Notes under the pieces: generated by a model
What the model was told of the DNA's origin: nothing
Databases searched by the model: none
Seen by the model: the letters and a program-made list of their open reading frames with translations, nothing else
Program-made: the position numbers and the translations under genes
Assembly: GCF_932526225.1 (NCBI RefSeq)
Contig: NC_064043.1
Span: 12,212,085 to 12,276,084 of the forward strand
DNA: 64,000 nucleotides
Source of the DNA: Nematostella vectensis
Lineage: Eukaryota; Cnidaria; Anthozoa; Actiniaria; Edwardsiidae
Direction of reading: 5' to 3'
Shown: positions 21,601-33,109 of the stretch, in pieces
Layout: every line of letters begins with the position of its first letter
Numbering within the stretch: the first letter of the stretch is position 1

Positions 21601-24600
21601 GTAAAACTATCATTCTGAGGAAAACATTATAAAATACATGTATTGCGAGCATTTTATCAATTAATAACCAGACCAAAGACTGAACGATTACAGCTCCAAA
21701 TAGAGTGAGCTCGAGTTATTATTATGCAATTGTTCAAACTTTCTTATGTAGTGAATTATGGAGGAATTGTTTTGATTAAATCTCTAAATCTTCAGAAAAT
21801 TTAAATAGGATCTTTTTTTTAAGCTAATTCAAGAAACGATCATAGCCCTAAGTATGCCTGAAGGCTAATTTTCCCAGCATATATTAACGGCCATATTCTT
21901 ACTATACTTTTTCCCTTTGTTTCGTCACGATGACTATTACAAACCTTCAGCCATCCATGATTAAAGTTCGATTCTTTGTTAACAATAATCAATGGATACT
22001 AAGCATAAAATCGTGTTAGGGGAATTTGTGCATCATCAGTCAATGATAAAGTAAATATTGCTTGGATTTTGAACCCAGTTTTTCAAACTGCACTGAAATG
22101 ACGCCATGAGTGTGTACTGTTTGTTGTGAAGTTTTCTGTCTTAATTGCATAGGGTTAGAAAAAAATTTTATAAAAGAAATAAAACATTCTTTGTGCCTTT
22201 ATTGAGTTTAGAAAACTCAATTGTTCAAACTTTCTTATGTAGTGAATTATGGAGGAATTGTTTTGATTAAATCTCTAAATCTTCAGAAAATTTAAATAGG
22301 ATCTTTTTTTTAAGCTAATTCAAGAAACGATCATAGCCCTAAGTATGCCCGAAGGCTAATTTTCCCAGCATATATTAACGGCCATATTCTTACTATACTT
22401 TTTCCCTTTGTTTCGTCACGATGACTATTACAAACCTTCAGCCATCCATGATTAAAGTTCGATTCTTTGTTAACAATAATCAATGGATACTAAGCATAAA
22501 ATCGTGTTAGGGGAATTTGTGCATCATCAGTCAATGATAAAGTAAATATTGCTTGGATTTTGAACCCAGTTTTTCAAACTGCACTGAAATGACGCCATGA
22601 GTGTGTACTGTTTGTTGTGAAGTTTTCTGTCTTAATTGCATAGGGTTAGAAAAAAATTTTATAAAAGAAATAAAACATTCTTTGTGCCTTTATTGAGTTT
22701 AGAAAACCTTGGTGTTTGTTTCGGGAATTCTTGAAGCCTGCGGTCTCGTGCTCTACTAATCTGCTCTCGAATTCTCCAAAACAAAAACACCTCAGGTTTC
22801 AAAACTCAATGAAGGCACGCAAACAATATTTTTTTTTATTAAGTAAAAATCTGGAGTGTGCGTAAGTTAACCACCCAAAAAGTCATGTGGTACGTACAGT
22901 ATCTTAATGCAAGCCACCTATTGGCCTTCTTTAATGTACCTGCACTTTACTACCTTAAATCATACCTGGAGTCAGAGACATTGGAGCACTTGGATTGAAC
23001 TGTTCCAGTAAGGGATGTTGTATTGAGAATGTTGAAGGTCTTATTGTCTGACCTCACCACCAGCCCAGCCATATTCATGAAGACACAATCTCCATTAACA
23101 AACAGGGTGCCATTGCCAAAAGTGATGGTGTTAACTCTGCTGTTATCAGCATCTAATGGGTCTGCATCTCTCCGTAAGCGATCATGTGGGAGTGAGGCCC
23201 TCACCTCTGCTATCTGTTGGTCCAGGACAATCTAACAAACAAAAAAAATTTTCATGAGTGCAAACTACTTTTTCCACAAAAAAGATAGAGTGTTAATGAA
23301 ACAAGAGACAACCCATCACTTTGAGACTGACTTTTCTGATTATTATATGGAAGCGAAAAGGAATTATCAGTAATTACATATTACACAAAAAAACTACAGT
23401 CCTTGTCAGAATTATAACAAGGCCCTGGAAAGTAAGTACCAGAGGGAGCTTCTACGCATGTAATCTTTCTTTTGAACAGACTTGCTAAAAGTATTTGGCA
23501 TGCTCAACCCCAGTCACATTTTTTTGTTTCACTTCTTATCTCAAATTATTATCAAGTTGACGATAACTCAGGGTTCCCATAGCTGAACATTCAACAAATT
23601 TATGACCTTTTTATGTAAGGGTTAGATAATGGCCACAAGTGTTTTATGAGATTTAGGGCACTAATTAACAAAAATCTGCAAGGGTTTTCGCACGGACCAT
23701 GACCACTTAGACCATGTGATCTCATTGGCCAATCAGAAACATTCTACAAATTCAATATACTGTACAGGGAGAACAATAGTGAGATGTTTTACCTTGCTGG
23801 GGGCGTCGCCTGTCAGAATGCACGTATATGAAGGACTGTTACTGGCTGCTATCTGCTTTGTTATTGAGGCCATCAATTGATCTGAAATCATAAAAAGAGT
23901 TTGACTTACATAATTCCTCTACACTATAGCATGCATACACAAAATGATTTTAATGCTATAGACATTTTTGAAACACTGACATTTTCAAACTCCTATAATA
24001 CACTTACCGTGAGTTAGGCAATCAAGTCATTAGGAAACAACCCACTATCAGGCAATTGTCCAAATTTGTTAGGCAACTTATTGCCAAACTAAGCTAACTG
24101 GTTGCCTTACAACTTGGGGCAATTGCCAAGTAGATGGATGGTTGACTTGGTTGCCAAACACTATGATATTAATTAGTCTTTGCATTGAAGCAAGAACAGG
24201 AGAGTTTATAATGATAATTTCTGAAGTTTAGTGCAAAAACAGTTTACTTACCATTTTGTGAGAAGACAAGACCAGCATTGGACGGAGAGCTAGAGAAAGC
24301 CAAACAAACAAATACATTACATCCATATTTTATGATTGATTCTCAAGATAGATATATGCATTGCAGCCAAAAGGCTGAATTACGCATTATGTACAAAAAA
24401 ATTAAAAATAATATGAAAAATTTAAATACAAAAATAGTTATAAATATTATTATGATAAAATATAATTACTTCCTATAAAAATATATGATAAAAACGTATA
24501 TAACTACAGCTTAAGTTGTTTGATCATGGAGAATATGAAAGTATTACTAGCCCTTTTTGTGCAAAGTCTTGGAACATTAAAACGGCGCATGTGTAGCAGA

Positions 24601-27600
24601 GCATATCGGGAGTGATCATTTACAGGCGGCAGAAGAGTACTTAACTTGTGGTTAGGATTATTAATAGTGTCATTAAAAAGCTTGCTGCACAGTAAATTAT
24701 GATGGTCAAAGATCGGATTGATGTCAAAATGAAAGACACTTCAGACTAGCTGGTTAGCCAAATCAAATCCAATTCCCTCCACTTTTAGAATTTAGTGTAG
24801 CTCCCATGGTATAAAAGCCATCCTCATGACCAAATCTGTTTCCTCAAATGGTGAAATGTCACTTGATTTCAAAACTACCTTTTTCACTTAACTGACCTTA
24901 ACTCAACAGGGCGGAGGTTTATAATAAAAACATTTGTCCTCTGTTGATTCATTGTGTATTTGTCAATGGAGAAAGAGTCAACATCTAAAACATAAATAGA
25001 TACAACATTTAGTTTAATGGAGCAAAAATGTTGTAAAAAGAGTAGAAGAAACAAAATAACAAATGGGCCCTTTGTTATTGCACAAATGTTATTGTAATGT
25101 TTGTTATTCCATTTGCCTAACATTCTGGCTCTGAACTTGGGGAGTAAAAAGTAACTTATCTTATTTATCATTCCCCCTAGAAAAACAAATAATTCTAAAA
25201 GAATCGCTGTATGAGCTAGCCCCCCTCCCAACATCCCCCATGTTGCTATTTCTGCTCTCCACACAAACAAATCTCTCTGTCTTTTGTATTTTGGAATGGC
25301 TTCATCTGCTCACAGACAGTCACATCATTGTCTTGAGTGCCATTGTCATAGATGTAAAAATCAAAGCATCAAACAGTACCTTCTTCATTCACAACAAATA
25401 GCTTTCCGTCGATCTGAGACTTGATGTAATCAGTGAGGCCAGATGTCAGCCCCTCAAATGTAGAATCCACGGAGGGTAGGACTATAGATGAATTGGCTTT
25501 GTCCATGGTTATCTTGAGATTATTGAAGGCTCCATGACTGCCAGAGGTAAAGGCATCACCATACCGGGTAAAGTCATCCACACTTAACTGTGAAAAAAAG
25601 ATCATTTATTAAAGCAGCATAGTCAGGGGTCATGACAGGTTAGCAACATCAATAGTATGACATTATTATAGATCTGGGTAAAAAGAAGAGTGCCAATTAC
25701 TTGATAGCTTGAGCTTAAAATCGGATTCTATCTGAACTCTTTCTTCTACAATCTTTGGTTTGGCCATACAGTAGTCTACCATTAGACTATGATTCAGGAT
25801 TAAAAATACTTAGTTTCTTATTTCATTGAATCATGTTTTCAAAGAACCTTGGATAACCTGAACTGATTCTGATTTCCAGTTAGTGTTTCAGCAAATGAGT
25901 AATAAAAATTTTACACAAGACTCAAGTACTTCATGCTGAAAATACTTAGAAACCTTGGAAAACTAGACCATATGCTTTCCTATGATAATAAACACTCACC
26001 CTGTCTTGAACAAACAGTGCGACTGTTTGAGGCTTGTGTAGCACCTTTTGAAGGTATTTATTTTGGAAGTCCTCAGTTGATAGCGTGTGACCAGCAAGGG
26101 GCGAAGAGTCTTGGGTCAGGGAACTGCCGATAGCAAATCACACATTGAACCATGAACAAAACACAAAGCCCGATCACTGGATTCTTAGCTGTTACACCTC
26201 TAACACCTATTAGCTTTAAAAAGCTTCTATCTAGTGTAATGTAGACCTTATGAGTTTTATATTATTTATATATGCCATATAAGTTTCAGGATTGTTCCTA
26301 TTAAGAAATTGTTCTGCAAGTTGGTTAAAATATTGAGCTGGGAAACATGGCACAAAACCAAGTACAAAGTGTTCAGTAAGGTATAATGGCAGCTAGTACT
26401 TAGGCCTTTTCCTAAGGGCCCCTTGTCTACTAGCATGTTAATTTTGTGGTTTGAAATGCTTCTTGGTTTGAAATTGTTAAAACCAGTTTGAAAAAAATTC
26501 AAACCAAGAAGCATTTCAAACCACAACAAATGTGGCATGGTTTGAATTTTTTTCAAACTGGTTTTAACAATTTCAAACCAAGAAGCATTTCAAACCACAA
26601 CATTAATATTATCAAACAAACATAATGATTTTATAAAGAATATCAAATCTAATAACAAAACGTAAAGTATCAACATTTTTTTTCTTTTTGTCTGATATCT
26701 TTCAAATATCAAGGCACTATCAATGATTGACAGCATTGGAAATTTTTTGACGTGACGCGTCAAATAAACCCATTTCACATTAATAAGGCGGAGAATTTCT
26801 CTGAGTACTTAGTAACTTATAGCAAACAAAATATCAAGTGCGACTTTTTTTAAGTTGATGCGACTTTTTGTAAAGTGTCATTGAAATTTGAACTTTTCAT
26901 CCCTGAGCTGATGGTCAATGATGATCAAGGAAAAATTATCTTAAAAAGCCAAAATCTGGTTATGTGCACTTCGGCCTCACATTATTTGTGTTTTGAAAAT
27001 CAGTCTGTAATACAAGGAACCTATAGCCATTGTATGAAATTGTGTCTTCTCTCTCTATCTGAAATTGCGCTTTTTCCATGTTTTTCCGTCATGTCCTTGG
27101 GTAATGGAAATGAATGAACGTTATCAGGGGGGGGGGGGGGGGTGAACTAAATGATTGAACTACCTCTAATACTGTATATCAGAGATCAGAGTACTATTTA
27201 TGCCGAATCAATTTAAAAAAAATAAGACTTATATTGGTGTCTTTGTATATAAACTCGAATGAAAAAATAATGAGCAATGTCAAAAAACATCTAAATAGTA
27301 ACTTTTTTCAGGTATTCAGGTATACAAGTCATCACCTATGATTTTTTTTAAACAAGGACTATAATACCAGATTTATCGGATACATAGGAAACTCATATAC
27401 TATAAAAAACTAAAAGAGGTTAAATAAGTCAATTACATTATTGAGATTATTTCACCTGCCCAAGCATAGCGAAAGATTTTGATAACACAAGTTCATAACC
27501 GACATACAAAAAATAAACTCCAAGAAATAAATTTTGATTGACTTCAAAAGCGAATAGTCATTAAAAAAGCAATATTGTCAGAACAATGCAGTTACAAACT

Positions 27601-27842
27601 TCGATCTATACCGATGACATTTCCATCTTCTTTCGTATTTCACGAAAACTCTTCTGATTTGTAATCAATGTTCCTACGGCTTCTTTACAAACAAGCTTTA
27701 CAAAAACCAACAAAAAAAGGCTATAAATTACTTACCTTTCTTTAGACCAAATGAATACAGGAACGGGAAAGACGGCTTCTACAGTAAAATGACAAATAAC
27801 CACGAAAGCAGAACAGAGAAGGAAGAGACGACGGTCCGCCAT
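18633..27842 (-). CDS. ATP6AP1: V-type ATPase accessory subunit S1 (Ac45)
   Basis: Nine coding exons on the minus strand, in order: 27842-27736, 26123-26000, 25587-25380, 24984-24897, 24289-24252, 23881-23793, 23231-22966, 19730-19538, 18848-18633. All phases agree and give 442 residues (human 470). Exon 1 encodes a signal peptide (MADRRLFLLCSAFVVICHF). The luminal part includes LSVDDFTRYGDAF, matching human LSIEDFTAYGGVF, and an RLRR furin-type site at residues 236-239, consistent with known processing of Ac45. The C-terminus has FLDFQVQAYG, one membrane helix at about 393-418 and the diagnostic TMDRFDDPRGPGINI tail. The protein sits in the V0 sector of the vacuolar proton pump and guides its assembly and trafficking. 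N-glycosylation sites (NNT, NLT, NAT) are present. The introns hold several repeats. Confidence 0.93.
20585..21188. mobile_element. hAT-like non-autonomous element in ATP6AP1 intron
   Basis: Terminal inverted repeats AGGGCTTCTGGAATTACGCG (left) and CGCGTAATTCCAGAAGCCCT (right) about 600 bp apart. The right end completes a CAGGG terminus as in hAT elements. Flanks TTTGAGA and TTTGAAAC could be a decayed 8-bp target duplication. The interior repeats GCGTAATTT-like motifs near both ends, as subterminal transposase sites do. No transposase frame is present. Confidence 0.7.
21727..22707. repeat. 491-bp tandem duplication in ATP6AP1 intron
   Basis: Sequence from 21727 to 22217 is repeated head to tail from 22218 to about 22707. 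Only one difference was seen by eye (TATGCCTGAAGG against TATGCCCGAAGG). Either a very recent duplication or an assembly artefact. Confidence 0.9.
26445..26603. repeat. Foldback element in ATP6AP1 intron
   Basis: Left arm near 26447-26511 and right arm near 26539-26602 are inverted copies (TGTGGTTTGAAATGCTTCTT against AAGAAGCATTTCAAACCACA). AAGAAGCATTTCAAACCACA also occurs between them, so the structure has an extra partial arm. Confidence 0.8.
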
Positions 27843-30086
27843 CTTGAATAGAGGGAATGTAAACACGTGACCATCTCGAGCGCACTGATACTATCGAGGG
27901 GAGGGGAAGGGATAGTTCCAGTCCTTCCCGTTTGTTTGAAAAGTGTCAGATGAAATGTGTTTCAATGCTACCAGAAGGCATTCTTCACGATCTACTGCGA
28001 ATATTGGTACTTACCAAGTAAGCTTTAAATTTTGTCTTATTCATAGAATAATCAGAAATTTGGTAATACGTTTTGGTCACTTCACTATGACTGATTCACT
28101 ATTTATTTAACTTACCATGGTCCCAATTCGATTATGGCGGGAAGGTTTGAATCTGAGTTGCTTATTCCATATCTCTAAAGTTTCCCTTTTTTACTTTACT
28201 CTTAATGTTGACGAAAGGGTATTTTTTCTTGCTTGAAGCCGATAGAAACTGTGTTACAAAGTTTGTACTTCTAACTTATTTTGAACTGTTGAACACAACA
28301 AAAAATTCTGATTATTCCAGTGACGGATCTAAGATTTCTTGTGAGGGGAGGGGGGGGGGGGGAAGGGGGCTTCCCAACAGGGCTACTAGGACCCCCAGGC
28401 TCGGCCACTGTACACATGAATTTTACAAGTCTATTTATCCCAGTCCTGTTGTCTTTAGAGTGAACATGAAGTGTTTGGGAAACTAAGTGGCATTTTGTCT
28501 TACAACAGTATTTGCCCAATGATTTGGACACAGCGTGAACATAGCTGACTGTGAGGTATGTACATCAAGTAGCAGAGTTATAGTTCTGTTAGGGTTTACT
28601 GTGGGGGGTTTGTACATCATTTTGTAAATGTCTATGATATGGCAATTCAAGGGTCAACTTGGTGGGGTTGATAGGGCAAAAAATGGCTAGTTTTCCCAAA
28701 ATAAGACCTGGTTAATTTTGGTAAGCTTGAATTTTTGCATAATGGTTCCTTAAGTGTCTTTTTTTCCAATGGATTTGTCCTAGAGATATGAGGCTTGAAG
28801 TGCAATTTCCAAATGTTCAAAGTATGAAGTCGGGCTCTAATCAGAAATTAAGCCAACTTTGCTTGTAATATCTAAATTTCGTATTCTTTTCTTTTAAATT
28901 TGGAATTAAGCTTTTGGTCAGAGGAACTCGTTGTATGAGGGATCTTGAGCTTATAGATTGGAAAGTGTCATGCCATTTTCTGGCTCTGTCAGTGGGGCGA
29001 CTTCATTGTGCTGTAATACTAATGTGGGCTTGATAGGGGGAGTAGAAGGACATTTAGGACCAAACTGGGCTATCAATCTATGCAATAAATTTCCCCCCCC
29101 CCCCTAAAAAAAAAAAGTAATAATAAAAGCTACTATCCAATGTGGTTTTCTACACTGCAATGGGACCAAACTATCTTTGTGAGCAGCATTTCTTGTCAAG
29201 CCTGGGACAAGGTGGGCCTTTTCATATATATTAATTGCTATTATTATCGTATTTGTTGTTTTTTATATAGTGTCTTTTATGTCAGTAATCTTTTGATTGA
29301 AACCAAGTAAGAATCACTTGAAAACATCAAAGCCATAGCAGGCCTCAAGACATTTTTTTTTTGGGGGGGGGGGGGCGGTACAGAAACATAAAGAGAGTTG
29401 TAGGGGTACAGCCACGCCTCTAGTGGTCATTTCCTTATAGTTTTTGGGGATATTAGGGGGCATGTGCCCCCAATGCCCCACCCCCTGCTACGGCCCTGCG
29501 AAAGTATAACATCATCATTTTAGATTTTTAGGGGAATTTTGGGGGTGGGGGCTTATTTGAAAATTTTAGGCAATATAGAAGGGAAGGAAAAAAGAAATGG
29601 GGTGGGGATGGGTTAATAGTTCTTTTACAGTTATGTAATTCCAACCCACAAATAGCACAACACTTATTAAAACAGGTAAGAAAAATCAGTGAAAATAGAT
29701 CGCTTTACAAACCCTGAATATCTTTGAAAAATCTACAAAAAAGTGTTTTTATTGCAATGATAATAACCTGAAAAACAAGTTGTCGCCTACATCATCACTT
29801 TGTATTTGCTTTTCTTTTAAAGAATTTCAATCAGCCCCTCTGTTGCTATTGTTAACATTTGAAAATACAACAGTCTATTTGCAAAATAACCACAAATGGT
29901 TAAAGGTGATTCACGAAATCTGATTGAGATATCTTGGTTGCTGGCCTGAATTTGCCAATAAAATGGATGCTTTTGTGACTCGGGAGCGCAAACTTACGGC
30001 ATGATTTGCCTTTTTTAAAGCAACATATTCATAGGCTGTATTACTTGCAGCTCAAACATTGTCCATCAGGACCATACATTAGGTTC
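27843..30086. other. Intergenic between head of ATP6AP1 and 3' end of next gene
   Basis: No gene seen. The ATP6AP1 promoter should lie just above 27842; no TATA is evident. A patch at 28317-28412 has hAT-type ends (CAGTGACGGAT and CGGCCACTGT) around a long G run, and 29395-29506 ends in GCTACGGCCCTG, the complement of a common hAT MITE terminus. Homopolymer C, G and A tracts lie at 29093-29115 and 29351-29376. Confidence 0.45.
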
Positions 30087-32252
30087 CTATTTCGGGACAA
30101 AAATGTGTCTAACCCTTGCGTTTGGGTCGCATATTCGCTCCAAGTCCATGGCCTCCCAAAGTAGTGCCGAGGCCTCCCTCCTAAGCACGGCGGCCTCCCC
30201 TGCCGCGCGTCGCTGGATCTCGTGCCTCGCTTTGGCGCCCTGTACCTTCGCGTACGCATGCGCCAAGTCTCCTGACTCCTGAAGCTCTTTGTGAAGCGTC
30301 AGTGTTTTTTCGTAATAGCGCAATTTCTCGGAAATGCTCATCTGGGGAGTCGCATTATCGTCAATAATGTTATTATTCAAATTTATAGATCCTGTTCTCT
30401 CTTCTCTAACAACTCCTTTATTGGGTTCCTGAAACTCATCACTGAATTCCTTGTTTGTTCGACCTTGAGGTTTCCCGCGCTCATTTGTCCCTGGAGGAGT
30501 CATATAATCAAAGGTCCCTCCGTATCTTCTCCTTCTATCTAGAATCTCCTGTACTATTCGTGACCTACCAATGTTTTCTCTGCTGGCCTTGTGAGTTTGT
30601 AAATTTTCATCTTCACCACGTGAGTACTGGTTGCGTGGCGCATAACAACGTGATTTGCTAGAAGTTTCTGCGTTACAGGCATCACGTGAATCGCTCGTGT
30701 CACGATGCTGACTGCTTGAAGGAAGAGGCGATTCATCAAGAGATACCTCCTTCCGAACACTATATTTTACTCCATTTTTCCTTTCTTTGTCCCCATTGTG
30801 TAAGTAATTCTGTTCCTCTTGGCAAAACTCCTCTTCAAGCAGTTTGAGCCTTTCCAAGCCTCCTGCTAGATCGTCATTATTATCAACATATCGGCCGCTT
30901 GTCGCCTCATTCACTGAGTCTCTCTCCTGTTCAGTTAACCTTAGATAATCCTCGACGCTCAGTTGTTTTTCAGAATTTTTATTCAAGTCTTTATTCCCTC
31001 TCTTTTTTTCTTTTACTGCAGTCGGCAGTGTTTCAACATCGTCATATTCCGATATTCCTACCTGAGTTTCTTCCACCTCTTTTCTCTCTATGTTCTTCTG
31101 TTCATTGTTGTTCCAGTCTGGCGTTCTGCTAGCTTCACTAATGCCTTCCCCAACAGGTAAGACATCATCGACATTGTGCCTCATGTCACCCAACCACTGT
31201 TGTTCCACTTTAACCGTGCCTACCCTTTCATCATATTTCGATGTAGCGTTGTTCGGGTCTCGTCGGGTGGATAGCCGCGGGCCTATTTCTTCATAGTATG
31301 GATGCTTGCTTAGGTCTCTCGCTATGATTTCCCTCACTTCTCTGTCTTCTGCAGGGATCAAGTACCCATCGCTCTCTCTGTGTGCCTTCCCTCGTGGCGG
31401 CACTGGCAATTGTCGATTCTCAGGCACTTTAACCAATCGAATAACCTTGACTCTATCGTCCACATCATCTGTTACAAATGATGATTGCATTCTAGATCCA
31501 GTAGAGTTAGCACGCCTTACTTGTGGGGCCTGTTCAGTAGAGTCCTCCCGAGCCGAAAGGCTTCTACTTAGTGTTCTAAGCTTGCTTGTTAGGTTAGCCC
31601 GTTCTTGAAGAGCCTTCTCAAGACGTTGCTTATAGAGATTGAGCTCCGCTCTTTCAAGCACGATGACGTGACTTTGATGGTCCTCCTGCTCCTTTTCCCG
31701 CCTTTTTTGCTCTTTGATATCTTCCTCCAGCTGCTTTAGCTTCAACTGACGAGGCTTAGATTTTGGCTGTTGCTCGACATCTTCCTTGTAGAACACGTCA
31801 TCGTCCAAAGATGAGTCCACTGACGACAACTCAAAACTTGTGCTTTTGGAACGCCGCTGTTTCATGTGATTAAGACATGCGACTTTTCTCAAATCCTCCT
31901 CTGCTGTGCTTGTTGGACGTTGCTTTCTGTGAGAAGCGCCGCGTCCTCGATGCGGTGAGCTATGCCTTCGAGGAGGAACTGATTTCTCGCCGTTTGAATA
32001 TGGAGGCGACTTAACTTGGTACTCATGCACGTCTGAATGCGCGTGCTTTAGACCTCTAGAGCCATTTCTTTTCCTGCGGCTTGCATTTTCTACCTCGTTA
32101 TCGCCTTCAAAGCCTTCATTGTCTAAGCCACGGGCCTGCTCCCGGCGATTTACCTTCTCCCTCGCTGTTGTATCCACACTGTCGCCATAGTATTCGGATT
32201 TGGAGTTCTTTTTCTTTTTATCAATTTGCAGAAGATCCTCCATAGAAGACAT
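30087..32252 (-). CDS. Unidentified long coiled-coil, mostly disordered protein
   Basis: One uninterrupted frame of 721 codons from the ATG at 32252 (MSSMEDLLQIDKKKKN). The frame stays open a further 23 codons upstream without an ATG, and an acceptor-like ATTAG lies in that stretch, so a 5' exon is possible. The protein is rich in Arg, Lys, Glu and Ser. A basic, low-complexity region covers about the first 150 residues. A coiled coil is likely near residues 172-240 (heptads around KLKQLEEDIKEQKRREKEQE and YKQRLEKALQERANL). The last 80 residues are a second helical, alanine-rich block (KTLTLHKELQESGDLAHAYA) ending in RHIFVPK. I do not recognise the family. The length and the absence of stops argue that it is real. 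A cytoskeletal or scaffold role would be a guess from composition. Confidence 0.75.
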   Translation of the reverse strand: MSSMEDLLQIDKKKKNSKSEYYGDSVDTTAREKVNRREQARGLDNEGFEGDNEVENASRRKRNGSRGLKHAHSDVHEYQVKSPPYSNGEKSVPPRRHSSPHRGRGASHRKQRPTSTAEEDLRKVACLNHMKQRRSKSTSFELSSVDSSLDDDVFYKEDVEQQPKSKPRQLKLKQLEEDIKEQKRREKEQEDHQSHVIVLERAELNLYKQRLEKALQERANLTSKLRTLSRSLSAREDSTEQAPQVRRANSTGSRMQSSFVTDDVDDRVKVIRLVKVPENRQLPVPPRGKAHRESDGYLIPAEDREVREIIARDLSKHPYYEEIGPRLSTRRDPNNATSKYDERVGTVKVEQQWLGDMRHNVDDVLPVGEGISEASRTPDWNNNEQKNIERKEVEETQVGISEYDDVETLPTAVKEKKRGNKDLNKNSEKQLSVEDYLRLTEQERDSVNEATSGRYVDNNDDLAGGLERLKLLEEEFCQEEQNYLHNGDKERKNGVKYSVRKEVSLDESPLPSSSQHRDTSDSRDACNAETSSKSRCYAPRNQYSRGEDENLQTHKASRENIGRSRIVQEILDRRRRYGGTFDYMTPPGTNERGKPQGRTNKEFSDEFQEPNKGVVREERTGSINLNNNIIDDNATPQMSISEKLRYYEKTLTLHKELQESGDLAHAYAKVQGAKARHEIQRRAAGEAAVLRREASALLWEAMDLERICDPNARVRHIFVPK

Positions 32253-33109
32253 AATTAATCGTTTCAATTTGTCATCTCCTAATCTATCATACAAAAAACG
32301 CTCTTTGATTCTTCTAAACAAAAGATGAGTAGCGGAAAATTTTTGCGTCCTTCGGTTTTGTATCTATTATTTAGTAGTCGCCTTGAAGGAGTTGTTGGGA
32401 TTTGATGATGACACATAGAACAGGTACCCGCAATTGATATTATAAACGAGCGACATGTATTCAAGAATATATATTTATGACGTAGAAGAAGAGCATTTAT
32501 CAAAATATGCCAGTACAAGGCAAATCGTTTTTTTTTTCTTTATTCTTGACAAAGAACAAGTGGATCTTCGCTGAAAGCTGATCAGCTGTCCTTCTGTTCA
32601 ATCGGATCCACCAAAGAAATTGTCACACACCAAAGAAAGTGTCACACACGAAAGAAAGTGTTATAAAATTCTCGAAAAAAAATCTTGACATTTCAGAAAG
32701 GGATTTTTATGCTTATAACTTCATAAAAATTTAATAAAAAAGAGTTCTGTTAATGCTCGATGACCTAACAAAAATAACTTACCTGGTAAAAGCCCGCAAA
32801 GCCCGCCGGTTTTCCGAGCATGCGTAATAGTCAAAATAGATCAAAATTTAATGGTCCAGTTCGAATGAAATGAGAACTAATAGGAACTGTAAAGGTGCAT
32901 AAAGAATGTAGAAAAAAGAATTTAAAATATTATGTGATCAGTGGAAAGGATTATGGCGAAGTTTTGTAAACTGATATGGCAATATATAGTTATTCATCAA
33001 ATTGAAAATATAATTTAATGTGTGGACGCGATATAACTGTAAGACAGTTTTTCTTGGGGCGATTTTTTCTGTTTACTCAGAATATCACACGCTCAAGTAC
33101 ACGTATTTG
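32253..33109. other. Upstream region of the coiled-coil gene
   Basis: No gene seen. Contains three near-repeats of CACACACCAAAGAAAGTGT at 32612-32662. The promoter or 5' exon of the minus-strand gene should be here. Confidence 0.4.
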
